Below, in pieces: positions 1-11,155 of a stretch of 64,000 nt of DNA. The translations under genes were made by a program, and so were the position numbers. Under the pieces are notes generated by a model. That model was not told the origin of the DNA and searched no databases. It was given only the letters and a program-made list of their open reading frames with translations. Where the stretch lies: assembly GCF_000006405.1 (NCBI RefSeq), contig NW_003217015.1:643678-707677 (forward strand), given 5' to 3'. The DNA is from Perkinsus marinus ATCC 50983 (Eukaryota > Perkinsozoa > Perkinsida > Perkinsidae). Each line of letters begins with the position of its first letter. Positions within the stretch are counted from its first letter, which is position 1.

Positions 1-3000
1 TGCAGCGACCAGTAACCCACCATCAGAGCGGTCATGGCCCGCTGAGATGAGACCTCGGGCGATCAGGTCCTGAGGAGGGGACAAGGCTCAAGGAAAGGAA
101 GTCCCCATGGTCCTACTACCTGTGTAACGAGGAAAGCATGAAGGAGTTGATCAACATCCACATCGCTGATCCGCCCCTCCCCATCCACATGGCCACTCTG
201 AAGCATAACATGGGCCAGAGAGGTTCCCTTGAGGGACGGGCATGTGTCCAAGTCCACGAACAGTAGCACTGATTCAGATGGTGACAGCTTCACATCTGGG
301 GTGACCTTAACCGTCACATCAGAGATCGCCGCATACACCGAGACGACAACCTCGCCAGGTGCCTGGCAACGAGGGTGACAGACGAATCCCATCTTCGGCC
401 TGTCACCACCTACCTTCACCGTCTCCTTCTGTTGGCCCTGTGGTCCATCCTCTCTATTGGGGCACTGGGCGGCCATACTGAGAGAGTCCTTTCCACCATC
501 AATGGCAATCCCAAGGCCACACATGACCTCATCAATAGCCTCCGCCACCTTCAACATCTTATACCCCTCCCCTGGCAACTTAGCCGCCCACATCCAGTTC
601 CCACTGCATCTCACATCCTCTATGTTCTCCACCTTCACCCATACCAAGTTAGTGAGAGCCTCTGCTACCGCCAGCCTCGCCATAGCCCGCAAGGCCGAAT
701 CGTCACCAGACAGTCCTACAATGGGCCTCTCCCCAATAGCAGTCGCCGAGCCCTGTAGGCTCAACATGGAAGTAGCGGTGACCGCCACATCGGCCAGGGG
801 CGTATGGAAGGGCCCAACACACTGCTGCTGGGCAATAAGGCCCGTCACCGAACGATCCACCTTGTTACATAGGAACCTCTTCGAGCCGACCGAAACCAGG
901 CGCATCACCTGAAAGGAAGATGCATGCACAACTCGACAGTGAAGCGCTCACCTTCCACAGCGCCCGCTTAATGTCCCCTCCAAAGCCACCGAGCTGATGC
1001 TCAACTATTCTCGGCTTGTTGAGATGGAACGTCTTCTGTGGCATCTTACATAGCACCTTGTCCAACGGCAGGTCCACTGGTACTTTCCCTTCCTTATCGA
1101 CTACCCTACACCTCCCAGTAGTAACCACACTGCCCACCTTCGACCACGGTGCACCCTCACGGCGACACAGCTCAGCAAATAGGCCCAGCTTATTCTCAGG
1201 CAAGAGCAAAGCATCGTTCTCCTGGTACTCGGCTATCCACAATTCCAACGCCGACAGACTAGGGTCGCCCGTCAGCATATGTCCCATGTCGACTTCAAGA
1301 CCCGTGGGCTCGCCAATCTCCTTCAGCACGTTACCAGCCCCTCCAGCGCCTTGGTCGTGGATGGACAAAACCGGATTATTTCCACCCATCTCGACAAGGT
1401 AACGAATAACCCTGTTCACTCTTTGCAGCATCTGAGCATCTCCACGCTGGACCGCATTGAAGTCCAGATGCTCCTGATTCTCCCCCGCTACCATCGAGCT
1501 AGCCGCCCCTCCCCCTACCCCCAGACGGTATGCAGGTCCGCCCAATTTGACAATTGCCGCCCCTGGCATCGGCGGTAGCTGCTTGAGTCGGTGGCGACAG
1601 TCCATAGTACCCAAACCACCACTCATCATAATAGGCTTCACCCATTCAATCCTCTCCCCTCCGACCACAGCACCATAACTCCGACAAAATCCGTTGATAA
1701 CAGGCTCCCCAAACTTATTACCGTAATCGCTAGCACCATTAGATGCTTGTATGAGGATGTCGACCGGCTTAGCCAGGTTGCCGGGATACTTCCACGACCT
1801 GTCCTCCCAGTCCACTTCACGTTCGCTGTCTTCAAGGTAAAGAGCACCCACACAATAAGCCGCCGTGCCCGCCAACACCAAACTGCCTCGACCAGTACTT
1901 TGCCCATCCCTCAGCCTCCCACCAGTGCCAGTCTCAGCTCCCGGGAACGGAGCCACGCCACATGGGAAATTATGGGTTTCACATGTGAAGGTTATATCGT
2001 AGATAAGGGAAACCTCCGAGAATTCCCCCGTGGTCAAGTCAGGCAATAGACCAGTAAAACCACCGGCAGCTCCGCGGATTGCTGAGCTGTTGTCGCTGAA
2101 CGCCACTGTAGAGGCATTTGGGCGACCCCCCTCCTTCTCGCGTTGCTGAACTCGTTTATAGGGGTGCTTCACGAGTTGGAACAGCGTGTGAGGAACCTCC
2201 TCTCCATCCACCACGAGCTTCCCTCCAAAAAACCAATGACGGGAGTGCTCACTATTACCCTGGGCCAAGTCGAAGCACTCGACCTGATTATACAATGACG
2301 GTGATGAGGGGAAGTGGCCGAACTGACTCACAGTGGTAGGATTGCGTTTGAGATCGTCTCTAAACAGCTTGGTGTAATAATCCAGATCCTGGGGATCGTA
2401 CCCCAGACCATGCTCATCTGAAACCAACACTCTACATATTAGGCCAAAGCCACTCCAATAATATCACCACTGAATTTCTTCAGAGCGTCCTTCCCTTCTG
2501 ACATCACATCCACTTCACCCCATGGAGCCGGCTCTGCAGCTTCCGCGTAAAGGAAGCCGCCCGAGTCTGCGGGGTATTCCATTTCAGTCATTCTATCGTG
2601 TACCTAACAGTGTTGTGATATATGTTCGCTTCCCTCAGCTGACCCTAGGAGTTTTCTCACTAATCCTAGGAGTTTATGTACAAAGTAGAGTTGAAATGTA
2701 CAGGAATTAACCAGAATTTCCTCAGAAATTTCATATTGTCACCAACATATGTGGTTGACCATGTGAATATTTTACCAAACTGGTATCTAATGAGACGAAT
2801 CTCCACACAGTCTGACTTCGAGCCCAATCGGCCTCTGCTGGAAACGGTAATACCTCAGCCAAGAACTTCTCTCGTATTTCGGAAGATGACGGCGTTCGGA
2901 TGAGGTACCGCCTTGTCTCTGACATGATAGTAGTATAGATGATCTGGATCCTTACTTCTTACTCTCAATGCGTTCCACACTAGCAATACCCGCAGACAAA

Positions 3001-3370
3001 CAGATGCTCACAGCATTAGTGCACCAAGCTGTGACAAACTGTTGTCGTGGACCAACCTCGACGATTTCAGTGGAATGGTCATCCTTGGTAGCCGGCAAAG
3101 AGGTTTCCTTAGTAACGACACTGCCAGTACAAGGGAAAGTCTCTTGAAGGAGCCACAGCAGACGACTCTCCTCCTCATCAGTGAGCCCACCTGTACCGGC
3201 GTACCAGTGCAATGACTGTACCTGGCCATATCTCTACATAGTATGCAATTCCCCAACCGCACTACTTGAACATTGAAACATATCTCCCCCTGAAGGACTA
3301 CGACCCCGGCAACTTCGGACTGCTTGGGCTCGACTCTGCGGTAGAAGCGGATCGGGGCAGGGACAGTCAT
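1..3370 (-). CDS. PFAS: Phosphoribosylformylglycinamidine synthase (FGAM synthase), 3' end outside window
   Basis: Large ATP-dependent amidotransferase of de novo purine synthesis that converts FGAR and glutamine to FGAM in the cytosol. Seven exons on the minus strand: 3370-3266, 3221-2963, 2918-2854, 2613-2468, 2417-952, 908-120 and 69-1. The introns of 44, 44, 240, 50, 43 and 50 bp all have GT-AG ends and keep the frame. Visible in order are the N-terminal PurS-like part (EIVEVGPRQQF), the linker, and the synthase core with NSEHSRHWFF, ETHNFP, NGASDYGNKFGEP, GVGGGAASS and HDQGAGGAGNVLKE. The second half follows with VDRSVTGLIAQQQ, SGNWMWAAKLPGEG and DGGKDSLSM. The C-terminal glutaminase domain lies beyond base 1. 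The start at 3370 gives MTVPAPIRFYRR, which aligns with known N termini; an in-frame ATG at 3418 is the alternative. The 240-bp intron carries a dispersed repeat. Identification is very secure. Confidence 0.97.
2626..2790 (+). repeat. Dispersed ~150-bp repeat, copy R1 (PFAS intron)
   Basis: Copy of a dispersed family whose members begin near TTCCTCARCTGA and end near a CATGTGGTTGACCATGTG-like core followed by ATATTTT. It fills the middle of the 240-bp PFAS intron at 2614-2853 and lies antisense to the gene. Other copies are at 16140, 18610, 23362, 51833 and 57117. Limits are approximate because the copies are diverged and no perfect terminal repeats are seen. Confidence 0.7.
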
Positions 3371-3418
3371 CGCTACTCGAGCCAGGCAAAGAGTCGAAAA
3401 CCCCACTACAGAGCTCAT

Positions 3419-3849
3419 AGAAATTCAGCTTTATAAAAGCATACGATCGATCTATCAAGCTCACACCTGGACCAGGGTAGTAATGTGACGTTGGCGGATG
3501 AGGAGAGGTGTGGTACAACCAGTTCCTTAGGGATGAAACTAGGACGATGGTAATTAACCCAAAATGATCGTGCTGAAGCAGACTCCCCCAAATAGACTGC
3601 CAACTTTTCAAACCCTGAAGTTTAGGGCCTAAACTGTGTCATGAGAGAGAGAAAACGAGATAATGCGTCTGGGGAATATTTCCAATGTAGACTCGGAAAT
3701 TCATCGGAACATTGAACAACGACGGTTTCAGCCGATCAATTGGCGTTTCTTGGAGAACTCCACATTCTCTGCGACTGGTCTGGATGAAGGAGCGCTTATC
3801 CTCATCACAATTAATACAGTAACTCGGAGTTGCCTCTACGTAATATACA
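3419..3849. other. Intergenic region upstream of PFAS
   Basis: This lies between the PFAS start and the tRNA-Arg gene. I see no conserved protein, RNA or repeat in it. It should hold the PFAS promoter, but no motif can be named. Confidence 0.5.
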
Positions 3850-3923
3850 GCTCCGGTGGCTCAATTGGATAGAGCGTTGGACTTCTAATCCAAAGGTTGC
3901 GGGTTCAAGTCCCGCCCGGAGTA
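3850..3923 (+). tRNA. tRNA-Arg(TCT)
   Basis: Full cloverleaf. Acceptor stem GCTCCGG pairs with CCGGAGT, with a closing G-T at the first pair. The D arm is GCTC/GAGC, the anticodon stem is TTGGA/TCCAA with loop CTTCTAA (anticodon TCT), and the T arm is GCGGG TTCAAGT CCCGC. Discriminator is A at 3923. There is no intron. Confidence 0.97.
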
Positions 3924-4185
3924 GTTCTATTTAAAAACTGGACGGTGCGTCATGTCCTTTGTACCTTTTGCTTGATCAAGAACTTGTCGTTTCTGAGGCC
4001 TCACAGGCTTATTCTACTCTAGATAGGCTCAAGATTGAGTACTGTCTCCGCGGCGTGCCCTATTATGCAACCATGAACTTCCTATTTTCCCGTGAGAATA
4101 AGGTCCATCGGAATCACATACGCTCAACACTTGACACAACAAACGGTAAGTGATACCTCCGGAAGCAGGTGTTAGAATATTACGG

Positions 4186-6337
4186 TCAACTACGTGAACT
4201 CTGCGATTTCTGAGCAGCTAGACGAACACATATCCGGTATAACCGCTGGGAAAGAATGTCCCCAGCGGACAGAAGCACTACTAGTATACCGAAGACGTAG
4301 GGTACTGACACAAGACACGAGTATACAGAGTCGAGCCCATGATAACTAAGACTACCCCAGACGGACCACACGCATGTTTTGCTCTCTTCGTCAACGGCCA
4401 TCAGAGCATACGCAGAACACACAGGATCGACGCACGCGTTAGTCCGGGAATCGTAACTGACGTCCAGGCATATGGATTTAAAGTCCATAGCCGTACACTA
4501 CCGTTGCTGCCCTACACAAACGGGCAACAGAGCGCATCCGAACTGGGCACTAGCGGCGGCCTCATTCGATGGCCTCAACCTTTCAAGCGCCACTTCGTTA
4601 CCAACCCAGGTTATGTTGGTGAACGTAGCACGCAGTGCTCGCATTCCTAGTATGATGGGCGTGCTGGTGAACTCGCCGGTCACTGGTGAGCTGAAGCTTT
4701 GTAGGCAAACTGTCTTCTTATCCTCCATGAGTAATGCGTCCAGTGGAAGATGGAAGGATGGTGAAGACCTGTGCGACTTTATCACATGCCTTGCCAGGAG
4801 GACTTCCTACGGATCCTCTTCCAACCGAAAGCTCAGCGTCGGCAATGGGCCATCCGCTGTGCAGGTCCGATTGCTGCTACAGTGAAGGTTTGACGCCCAC
4901 CCAAGGAGAGCTTCTAGTAGAGCAGAAGGAACGATCAAACATTCATGCAGAGTACCTGCAGTGCCCATGGCAGGCGTTCTTGAGGCTTCAAATCCTCAAT
5001 ACCACAACCACTTACTTGCAACAGCTAACCAATTGGAGCTAATGTCCGGTGTAAGCATCCCAAAGTTGCACATGGTCGGGTGGTAACTGAGACAGGTTTC
5101 AGGCGCTCCACCAAGGCGAACAGCATACACCATGAAGCCAGGGTAGCGTGGAAGTCGCGGACCCGAGTCTTGAAGTCCCTCGCTCCAGACACTTGCTATC
5201 GGGGCTCCTTTCTCCCACAGAATCAGTCGCGACTGGGACAAGTCGAGAGTGACTCCCGCCAGAGGAGCTTTAGGACTGCAGAAGTCAGCGACGGTGGAAT
5301 CGTTCCGGCAAGTGAAGGCAGTTTCTGATAGCAGTCTCTCTATCCATAGCCGTGTATATGAGACTACTATTACTTGCGAGCCCTAGCACGCCAGCCACAT
5401 CCTCATTGACTGATACCTTGAGGAGAGGAGAAAGATCCATGGGAATTGATTTTGGTGGATGACAGAAGCATTGCTTCGCCCCAGAATGCCGTTCCCATTA
5501 TAGTACACCACGACTGAGTCCCTCAGTGCCATCCAGAGCCACTCGGAGTGGTATAGAAGCGCTCTTATTGCTCGAACTGATAGATGCCAGCTCTTTGACC
5601 TGAGGGTCGCCTCCAAGCGAAAAATTGGAGATTATTCCAATCGCCTATGGCCTACCTCGATTCCCTCGTACTTTAAGTAACGTGGGCCGTCGAGATTGAT
5701 GTAATGAACCGTTTCTGATAGACACAGAATTACAGGGCCACGTACAGTGGAGACTGTTGCCATTCTATTCCGACTCAAACGAAGCGAAGGAACAGTGCAC
5801 CGTTCACTAAGAGTTCTGTGTGGTGTCCCAAGTGCCTCAGCGGTCGTACAGCGGTACTCAGTCGACGCATATTTCCACCACCGTCATATTACTTCGGGCC
5901 TTACGCCAGTCCATTTCCCTGCTAGGTTGACAATCGTAGAAATCACCAAAGTTCGGTATGTCAGCATAACATTCTGCCGGGTTCCTGCATGGCTCCACAG
6001 TATCGCTCGCATCGATTCTGTAACATGCGCCCTGTCGGCCTTTAGACCCACACGAGACCTGAATCCAAGGGGAGAGCCTCGTTGGACAATCCGGAAGTAT
6101 TTTCCGGCTATCGTATTTTGGAGCAACACTGACAAAAAGACCCATGGGCCCTACTACCACGACGGTATCCGAGCCCATGCTGTCTACGAGCAGTAACATT
6201 TCCTGAGTCGGATTTCCAATCTTCATCCGGACTCCCAGGCGCTCTCCGACCCGCTCGAGTGGCTGTACGATATCAGCCATGATCCGAGCAGCCAGGAATG
6301 CAATGGAAAGCAGAACCTCAAGCCATTTAGGTGTCAT
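4186..6337 (-). CDS. Pepsin-like (A1 family) secreted/membrane protein, probably non-catalytic
   Basis: Multi-exon minus-strand gene. The start at 6337 (or 6355) opens a hydrophobic signal-like segment (LEVLLSIAFLAARIMA). Next comes a stretch that matches the N-terminal lobe of pepsin-type aspartic proteases: VRMKIGNPTQEMLLLVDSMG. Further exons hold NGNGILGRSNASV, like the family's dGILGL motif (5383-5616), a Cys-containing lobe (about 5000-5330), and TPIILGMRALRATFT (4498-4785), which resembles the ILG-x-x-x-LR segment near the family C terminus. A last Cys-rich exon carries a hydrophobic segment (VPYVFGILVVLLSAG), a likely membrane anchor. The first catalytic motif reads D-S-M-G-S instead of D-T-G-S, and no clear second D-[ST]-G-T is seen, so it may not cleave peptides. 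Exon joints were not all resolved. Confidence 0.6.
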
Positions 6338-6418
6338 TCGATAAAAAGTATCCACTGAAGAGATTCCCGGTAGAACGCTTATCTAGGATACTCACACTAT
6401 GCGAATCACACAGATGAG

Positions 6419-6478
6419 GGACTGTGTAAGCCTCGCGTTGTACAGTACAACACAAGGCTTACCGGAGGACAGGAGTCC
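6419..6478. repeat. Nested inverted repeat (hairpin 1)
   Basis: Three nested pairs of arms share one centre: GGACT (6419-6423) with AGTCC (6474-6478), GTAAGCCT-type arms (6426-6433 with 6455-6462), and GTTGTAC (6437-6443) with GTACAAC (6445-6451) around a single-base loop. It lies just upstream of the pepsin-like gene and next to hairpin 2. Confidence 0.8.
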
Positions 6479-6482
6479 AACC

Positions 6483-6551
6483 TAATGACCACTTCGCTGT
6501 TGGAGTGGAGTACAACTTATACTCCACTCCAACAGTAGTCAGTGGTCATTA
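6483..6551. repeat. Inverted repeat (hairpin 2), two perfect arm pairs
   Basis: An outer 11-bp arm at 6483-6493 (TAATGACCACT) pairs perfectly with 6541-6551. An inner 16-bp arm at 6497-6512 (CTGTTGGAGTGGAGTA) pairs perfectly with 6520-6535. The loop is 7 bases. It could be a miniature inverted-repeat element or a structured RNA or cruciform site. No coding sequence covers it. Confidence 0.85.
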
Positions 6552-6759
6552 GAGATGATGCTACGTCGTGTCATAGTGATGTTTCCACGATCAGGTCTGC
6601 TTTGATGTGGGTTTGGTCGAGGCGGTCTCCTACTGTAAGCGGAATTCTCGCGTATGATATTGGAGTTTCTCGAGCTAGAATACGGAGCAGATGCCCGCTA
6701 ACGAGTAACGAGGAGACAGAAATAGGAAGATATGCAAGTCGAGAGATTGAGGAGATACG

Positions 6760-6995
6760 TTCAATTCCTCCTGATATCCCATTGTGTAGAGGTATAGTGG
6801 TTTGGGTGGTTGCCATGGGGAAAACCATAATCCGCACTACTTGCGGCGACTAAACACACCTGAGAGTTGACACTCTTGTGCTGTTGGTTTTCCCGATGGC
6901 GCCTTTTACATCATCGTCGCATATGTAAGTCATAGTTCGAGCTTTGGTCTAAACCAAATACATTATGACAGAACTGACGATGCTATAAAGGCCCC
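6760..6995 (+). repeat. Direct repeat B, copy 1 (236 bp)
   Basis: This 236-bp segment recurs at 7206-7441, as far as I can read without a mismatch. It starts at TTCAATTCCTCCTGATATCC and ends at GATGCTATAAAGGCCCC. It contains short inverted arms (GGGGAAAACC / GGTTTTCCC). No gene is recognised in it. Confidence 0.93.
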
Positions 6996-7024
6996 TATAC
7001 CTCTAGAGGGTGCAGGTGGGCGGG

Positions 7025-7207
7025 AGAAGCCTCGTACGTATCCCATCAGATGCTGACTTACAGCAACTGGGCCTCTCCGAGTGAGAAGTTCTAGCGTCCC
7101 GGCGAGCGCTCGACTCATCTAGCGCTCTTTGTGACGCTCAACTGTCTCTCCACTCTACACAACGGTCTTAGTCGTCATTGACCTTGCTCCATAAATGGAC
7201 CTCCATT
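7025..7207 (+). repeat. Direct repeat A, copy 1 (183 bp)
   Basis: This 183-bp segment recurs at 12079-12261 apparently without mismatch, about 5 kb away. It starts at AGAAGCCTCGTACGTATCCC and ends at GGACCTCCATT. Here it abuts repeat B copy 2 directly, so the two modules form a mosaic. Confidence 0.93.
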
Positions 7208-7441
7208 CAATTCCTCCTGATATCCCATTGTGTAGAGGTATAGTGGTTTGGGTGGTTGCCATGGGGAAAACCATAATCCGCACTACTTGCGGCGACTAAA
7301 CACACCTGAGAGTTGACACTCTTGTGCTGTTGGTTTTCCCGATGGCGCCTTTTACATCATCGTCGCATATGTAAGTCATAGTTCGAGCTTTGGTCTAAAC
7401 CAAATACATTATGACAGAACTGACGATGCTATAAAGGCCCC
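7206..7441 (+). repeat. Direct repeat B, copy 2 (236 bp)
   Basis: Second copy of the 236-bp unit at 6760-6995. Its left edge joins repeat A copy 1, overlapping by two bases (TT). The near-perfect identity implies recent duplication or gene conversion. Confidence 0.93.
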
Positions 7442-7454
7442 CCACTGAACCACC

Positions 7455-7525
7455 CAAACTCGCACTAGTGATCAAGTGTCCAAACCCGCACTAGTGATCA
7501 AATTTCCGAACCCGCATTAGTGCTC
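7455..7525 (+). repeat. Short tandem repeat, about 26-bp unit, three copies
   Basis: Three successive units contain AACCCGCACTAGTGATCAA or close variants, with the last one degraded. It sits right after repeat B copy 2. Confidence 0.75.
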
Positions 7526-7529
7526 CCCA

Positions 7530-9290
7530 TAAGCACTGCCAGTGCTGCACTGGTACGCAAGAAACAGAAATCTTAGAAACCAGTCTACCTTTATTTGACA
7601 CTACTGCATGTCCTAAAAGTGATCTTGTTTACAGACTCACATTTTAGAAAGTGTTAGTGCTACTAACTTAGTAGGAACATATCTTGTTATCATCCCCTGA
7701 ACTACTCTGGAATATACCTAATGATCTCTTTCTTTGTTCTGGCATGTGACCACCTCCCCTCCACAGGAATGATTAGTGATGTGTATCGCCATCTCCTTTG
7801 AACGTTCCGCCTTTTATTCACACGTGTATACCTCGACCTCCCGGGACTTCCACCTGCAGTTGCCAACTGCCAGTTGGTCTGCGATTGCTCTTCGCTTATT
7901 GCACTGCTGCTTAATTGAAAGTAATGTCCGGTAAATTTGAGTAAACCCGATCAAGTTCAAGGAACACATAAGACCTCATAATGTACTGAAGAGGAAAACG
8001 GTGTCTCCGAGGGCACAAACGGAGGTACAGCTCATCTGTCCAGTAAAAGTGCCCTCACCGAGTCGTTCACAGAGGTCAAAGCTACCTGATTTCGGGTGTT
8101 AGGGAACACCGGCGGAATCTCTAATCTTCTACACCATAGTGCGCGACAACATACCAGTTAAAACATTCACGTAAATGAACAACACGAACTCGGAAACCCC
8201 AATGGGAGACACCGTTTAAGAGCTGACGCATGGACACCAATTGAGATCTCTGACTTGTCAAAACAGCAGCCATCGGTGAGAGCTGCTCGAACAAGCAACA
8301 TAGAAATCAGTAAATCAATGGCATAGATACATAAATATCATGGAAGGGATACGCCAACGAGTCACTCGACAAATTGAAACAAGCCAACGGCAGCTAACAA
8401 TTCAAGATAAGATAGTATCTCCAGACTGCAAGACATCTGAACTTCAGATGATCTGAAGATACTCGTGGGCGTTCAACTGCACACCACAGATCAGTGTATT
8501 CAAAACAGTTCACAGAATACCATGCAAGAGGTGGAGGCTGGCCAACTGCCGCAAAACCTTGTAAGGATGCATCTGACGCCCCACGACTTCTGTCCCCTCA
8601 TCTGGCGCCCACGAAAAGCATAAAAACAAGTGGCGATCTGTCTATAACATAGTATGTAAGGTAGCATATATCCAGGTTCATCACAGAGGACTGTAGCTAG
8701 TTCTAGGAACTCGGTTTTTTTTGAGTAGATGAGATGTTTACCCTACGCAAGCCCTTCCATCGAGCACCAGATGAAATATATATAGAGATGCCTAAGTCGG
8801 AACTTGATGGTGTTATACAGGAATCCTGTAACAGGAGCGATGTCCAACTCAACCGACCAACCAATGTAACAATGTGACAATGGACATTGGCAATGTCTCC
8901 AACTATGATACATGTATACGTGAGTCGATCAAACAGAATACATCAACCCTCTTCAGTAAATTCTTCTCAGGTACTGATTCAGTACTACAGAAGCCTTGAG
9001 GACACCAGAGTCACACCAATTCGACTTCAGGTCCCACACCAATACTTGTGCATTAGGAGAGAATAGAGAGTGTATTCATAGTCCTAGGTGAACCCTTGGA
9101 GAGCTACAGCAACAAATGTACCAGTTACTCGGAACAAACACCTTGCCCACCACCTATACTGGTGGTGTCGGACCGAGTCGGTCCGACCGACCCTGTCGGT
9201 GGGCCACCGTCCCGAAGTAGCAGACATAACATCCACCAGTCGTGGTAATGTCATTACCGTAATGATATAGTGGAACTTATATCCTTTCTT
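7530..9290. other. Long region without recognisable genes
   Basis: From about 6860 to 9080 no frame on either strand is open for 60 codons from a Met. Nothing in it matches a family I know. The repeats above lie in its first part. A short palindrome (CGGACCGA-G-TCGGTCCG) is at 9169-9185. It may be degenerate mobile DNA or structural DNA; the sequence does not say which. Confidence 0.6.
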
Positions 9291-9295
9291 AATTG

Positions 9296-9683
9296 TCAAT
9301 TGGGCCGCCCAATTTGGGCGCTAAGTCCAGATCGACGATAATAATCGATCGGTCGTAACGTCACATCCTCCCTACCAAGTTTCCCTAGAAGATGAGATTT
9401 CGATAAATGTAGTATACTCTGCTTCGGTGACTCCTCTAACACGACCAGTTTATACTTCCATTCGACGTAGATTGTTGTAAAACATAGCCGCATCTAGTCG
9501 AGACACTAGAAAATCTAATGCAGTATCTGTAATATTTAGCATGTCGACGGTATTTCGACGGTAGTCATCAATCGGCCGCAAAGCCACACCCTCTCTGCCA
9601 GGCCTCCACAAAAAATGAACCTTGGTAAATGTCGTACACTCCTCTTCGGTGACTTCTTTAACACGATTAGTTTGTGGTTCCAT
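9296..9683 (-). pseudogene. Retrotransposon reverse-transcriptase fragments, tandemly duplicated
   Basis: Two overlapping minus-strand reading frames each carry a version of an RT-like block: GREGVALRPIDDYRRN (9450-9683) and GREDVTLRPIDYYRRS (9296-9493). The R-P-I-D-D-[FY] pattern is typical of the fingers/palm start of LTR- or DIRS-type reverse transcriptases. The DNA repeats with a period of about 223 bp (roughly 9333-9540 and 9556-9770) and is clearly diverged between copies. Downstream RT motifs such as YxDD are absent, so this is a remnant, not an active element. The assignment rests on a short motif. Confidence 0.45.
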
Positions 9684-10601
9684 TCGAAGTAGATTTTTTG
9701 TAAATCGGAATCACAGCCACATCTGGTCGCGACACCGGAAGATCCAACTCGGTATCTATCATACCTAATTTCTCACCTGGCCAACGACATTCGGGCGGTT
9801 CGCCAGCTCGGAGAGGACCACCATCTTCATGCCTAGTCTTTGGCCATGAAGAAGAAATGGAAAGGTCTCGGTCTTCAGCGAAACCAATAGGTACTACTCC
9901 AGAATGTACAATAGGTCATACGTCTACATCTTCGTTGCTTGATCCAGTGATTTTGGTCAACTCGCCAAGGAACAATGACCGTAATGGAGATGGTCTGAGC
10001 TGTGCGGAGCAAATCCTGCTGGTTCACCTGTCAGTGTGGTGAAGAAGGAATTAACGAAGAAACCTCGTTCGCTAAGTTCTCAGCCACATCAAAGATGGAT
10101 CCACGAGACCCTGGAGCCTGCTACTGTTGTGCCAAGGCTGTTTGGCCTTCACGATCTGCAGTCGTGAAGCGCTGCAGGAACACCATGTTGTCGTCTATGT
10201 AGTCAACAGTAGCTGTTTTAAGTTTGTTCACAATACTTCGCACCAAAACTTCATTATCCATGTTGAACCTCACCGAATTCTATTCCACAACAGAGGGATC
10301 ACCAGATCCGTCCTGATATGACCGCTTAGGCATTCGTTAGTCCAGAGACGAATAGCAACTTCAGCACGATAGTTACACCACAAGTTGCACTACTCCTGGC
10401 AACTCGTTCGATTAAAGCAGAAACAAAGTGGGACAACATACCTGGAGACCTCGTAGAGGTTTCATTACTCAAAACGACAATTCTTATATGGACATGATTT
10501 TATCGTATACTTACACGTACCTTCCCACTTCCCGTTCCGATCTCTAGTCAGATGGGGGCGGGACATTGCAGAACTGGACACCCCAGAAGAGTAGGGGTCA
10601 C

Positions 10602-11155
10602 TCAGATTGGTCTGTTGTACTTGCCTAACAGTTCAGTTTCAACATTCGTCGTCAGACAGTGGCAGAAAGCAGCAAGACTCGGTAGATCCGGAGATCTATG
10701 ATAAAGTTCGAGTTGCAGACTCCGCATATTAGCAAACAGACGACGGCGATACTCTCTATCAAATTTCATCGCCGTGACGAATGAATATGGCTTGGCAATT
10801 GTAGAGATTCGATAGACATAAGACAATAATGGAAGAAGATTTGGCGTGACACCATTTTCCATTGCTACAATAGTTATACACTACTGAAATACCAAGGGTA
10901 ACCAATGGTTACTAAACATTCCTCAATACATGATGGTAGCCTTGCAGATTCTCGAGGAAGTGGATCATCAATCGTCTTCACCGTAATACCCTTCAACGCC
11001 GCTCGGTTCCGGACTCTATGAAGTTTGGAAAATAGTCCAGAAGCTTCGTCCAGAGGTGCTACCACATCGGTCGGCTTACCCGACTCAGACGACGACGATG
11101 ACTTCTTCGTAGCATTTGTCTTGCCCACGTCTCCTTTATTTGAACTTTCTGTCAC
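10602..11155 (-). CDS. Hypothetical fragments, possibly the 5' part of the same dead retroelement
   Basis: Two minus-strand frames follow each other. 11155-10874 is Ser-rich and then has basic, charged sequence (LFSKLHRVRNRAALKG). 10862-10602 contains the charged stretch KFDREYRRRLFANMRS. They lie on the same strand as the RT remnant and upstream of it, as a gag-like region would. I recognise no domain, so the link to a retroelement is inference only. Confidence 0.22.

Noticed and set aside
375-912. Plus-strand frames of 127 and 151 codons across the first kilobase
   Set aside because: They lie opposite the conserved PFAS exons and have no family match, so they are antisense shadows.
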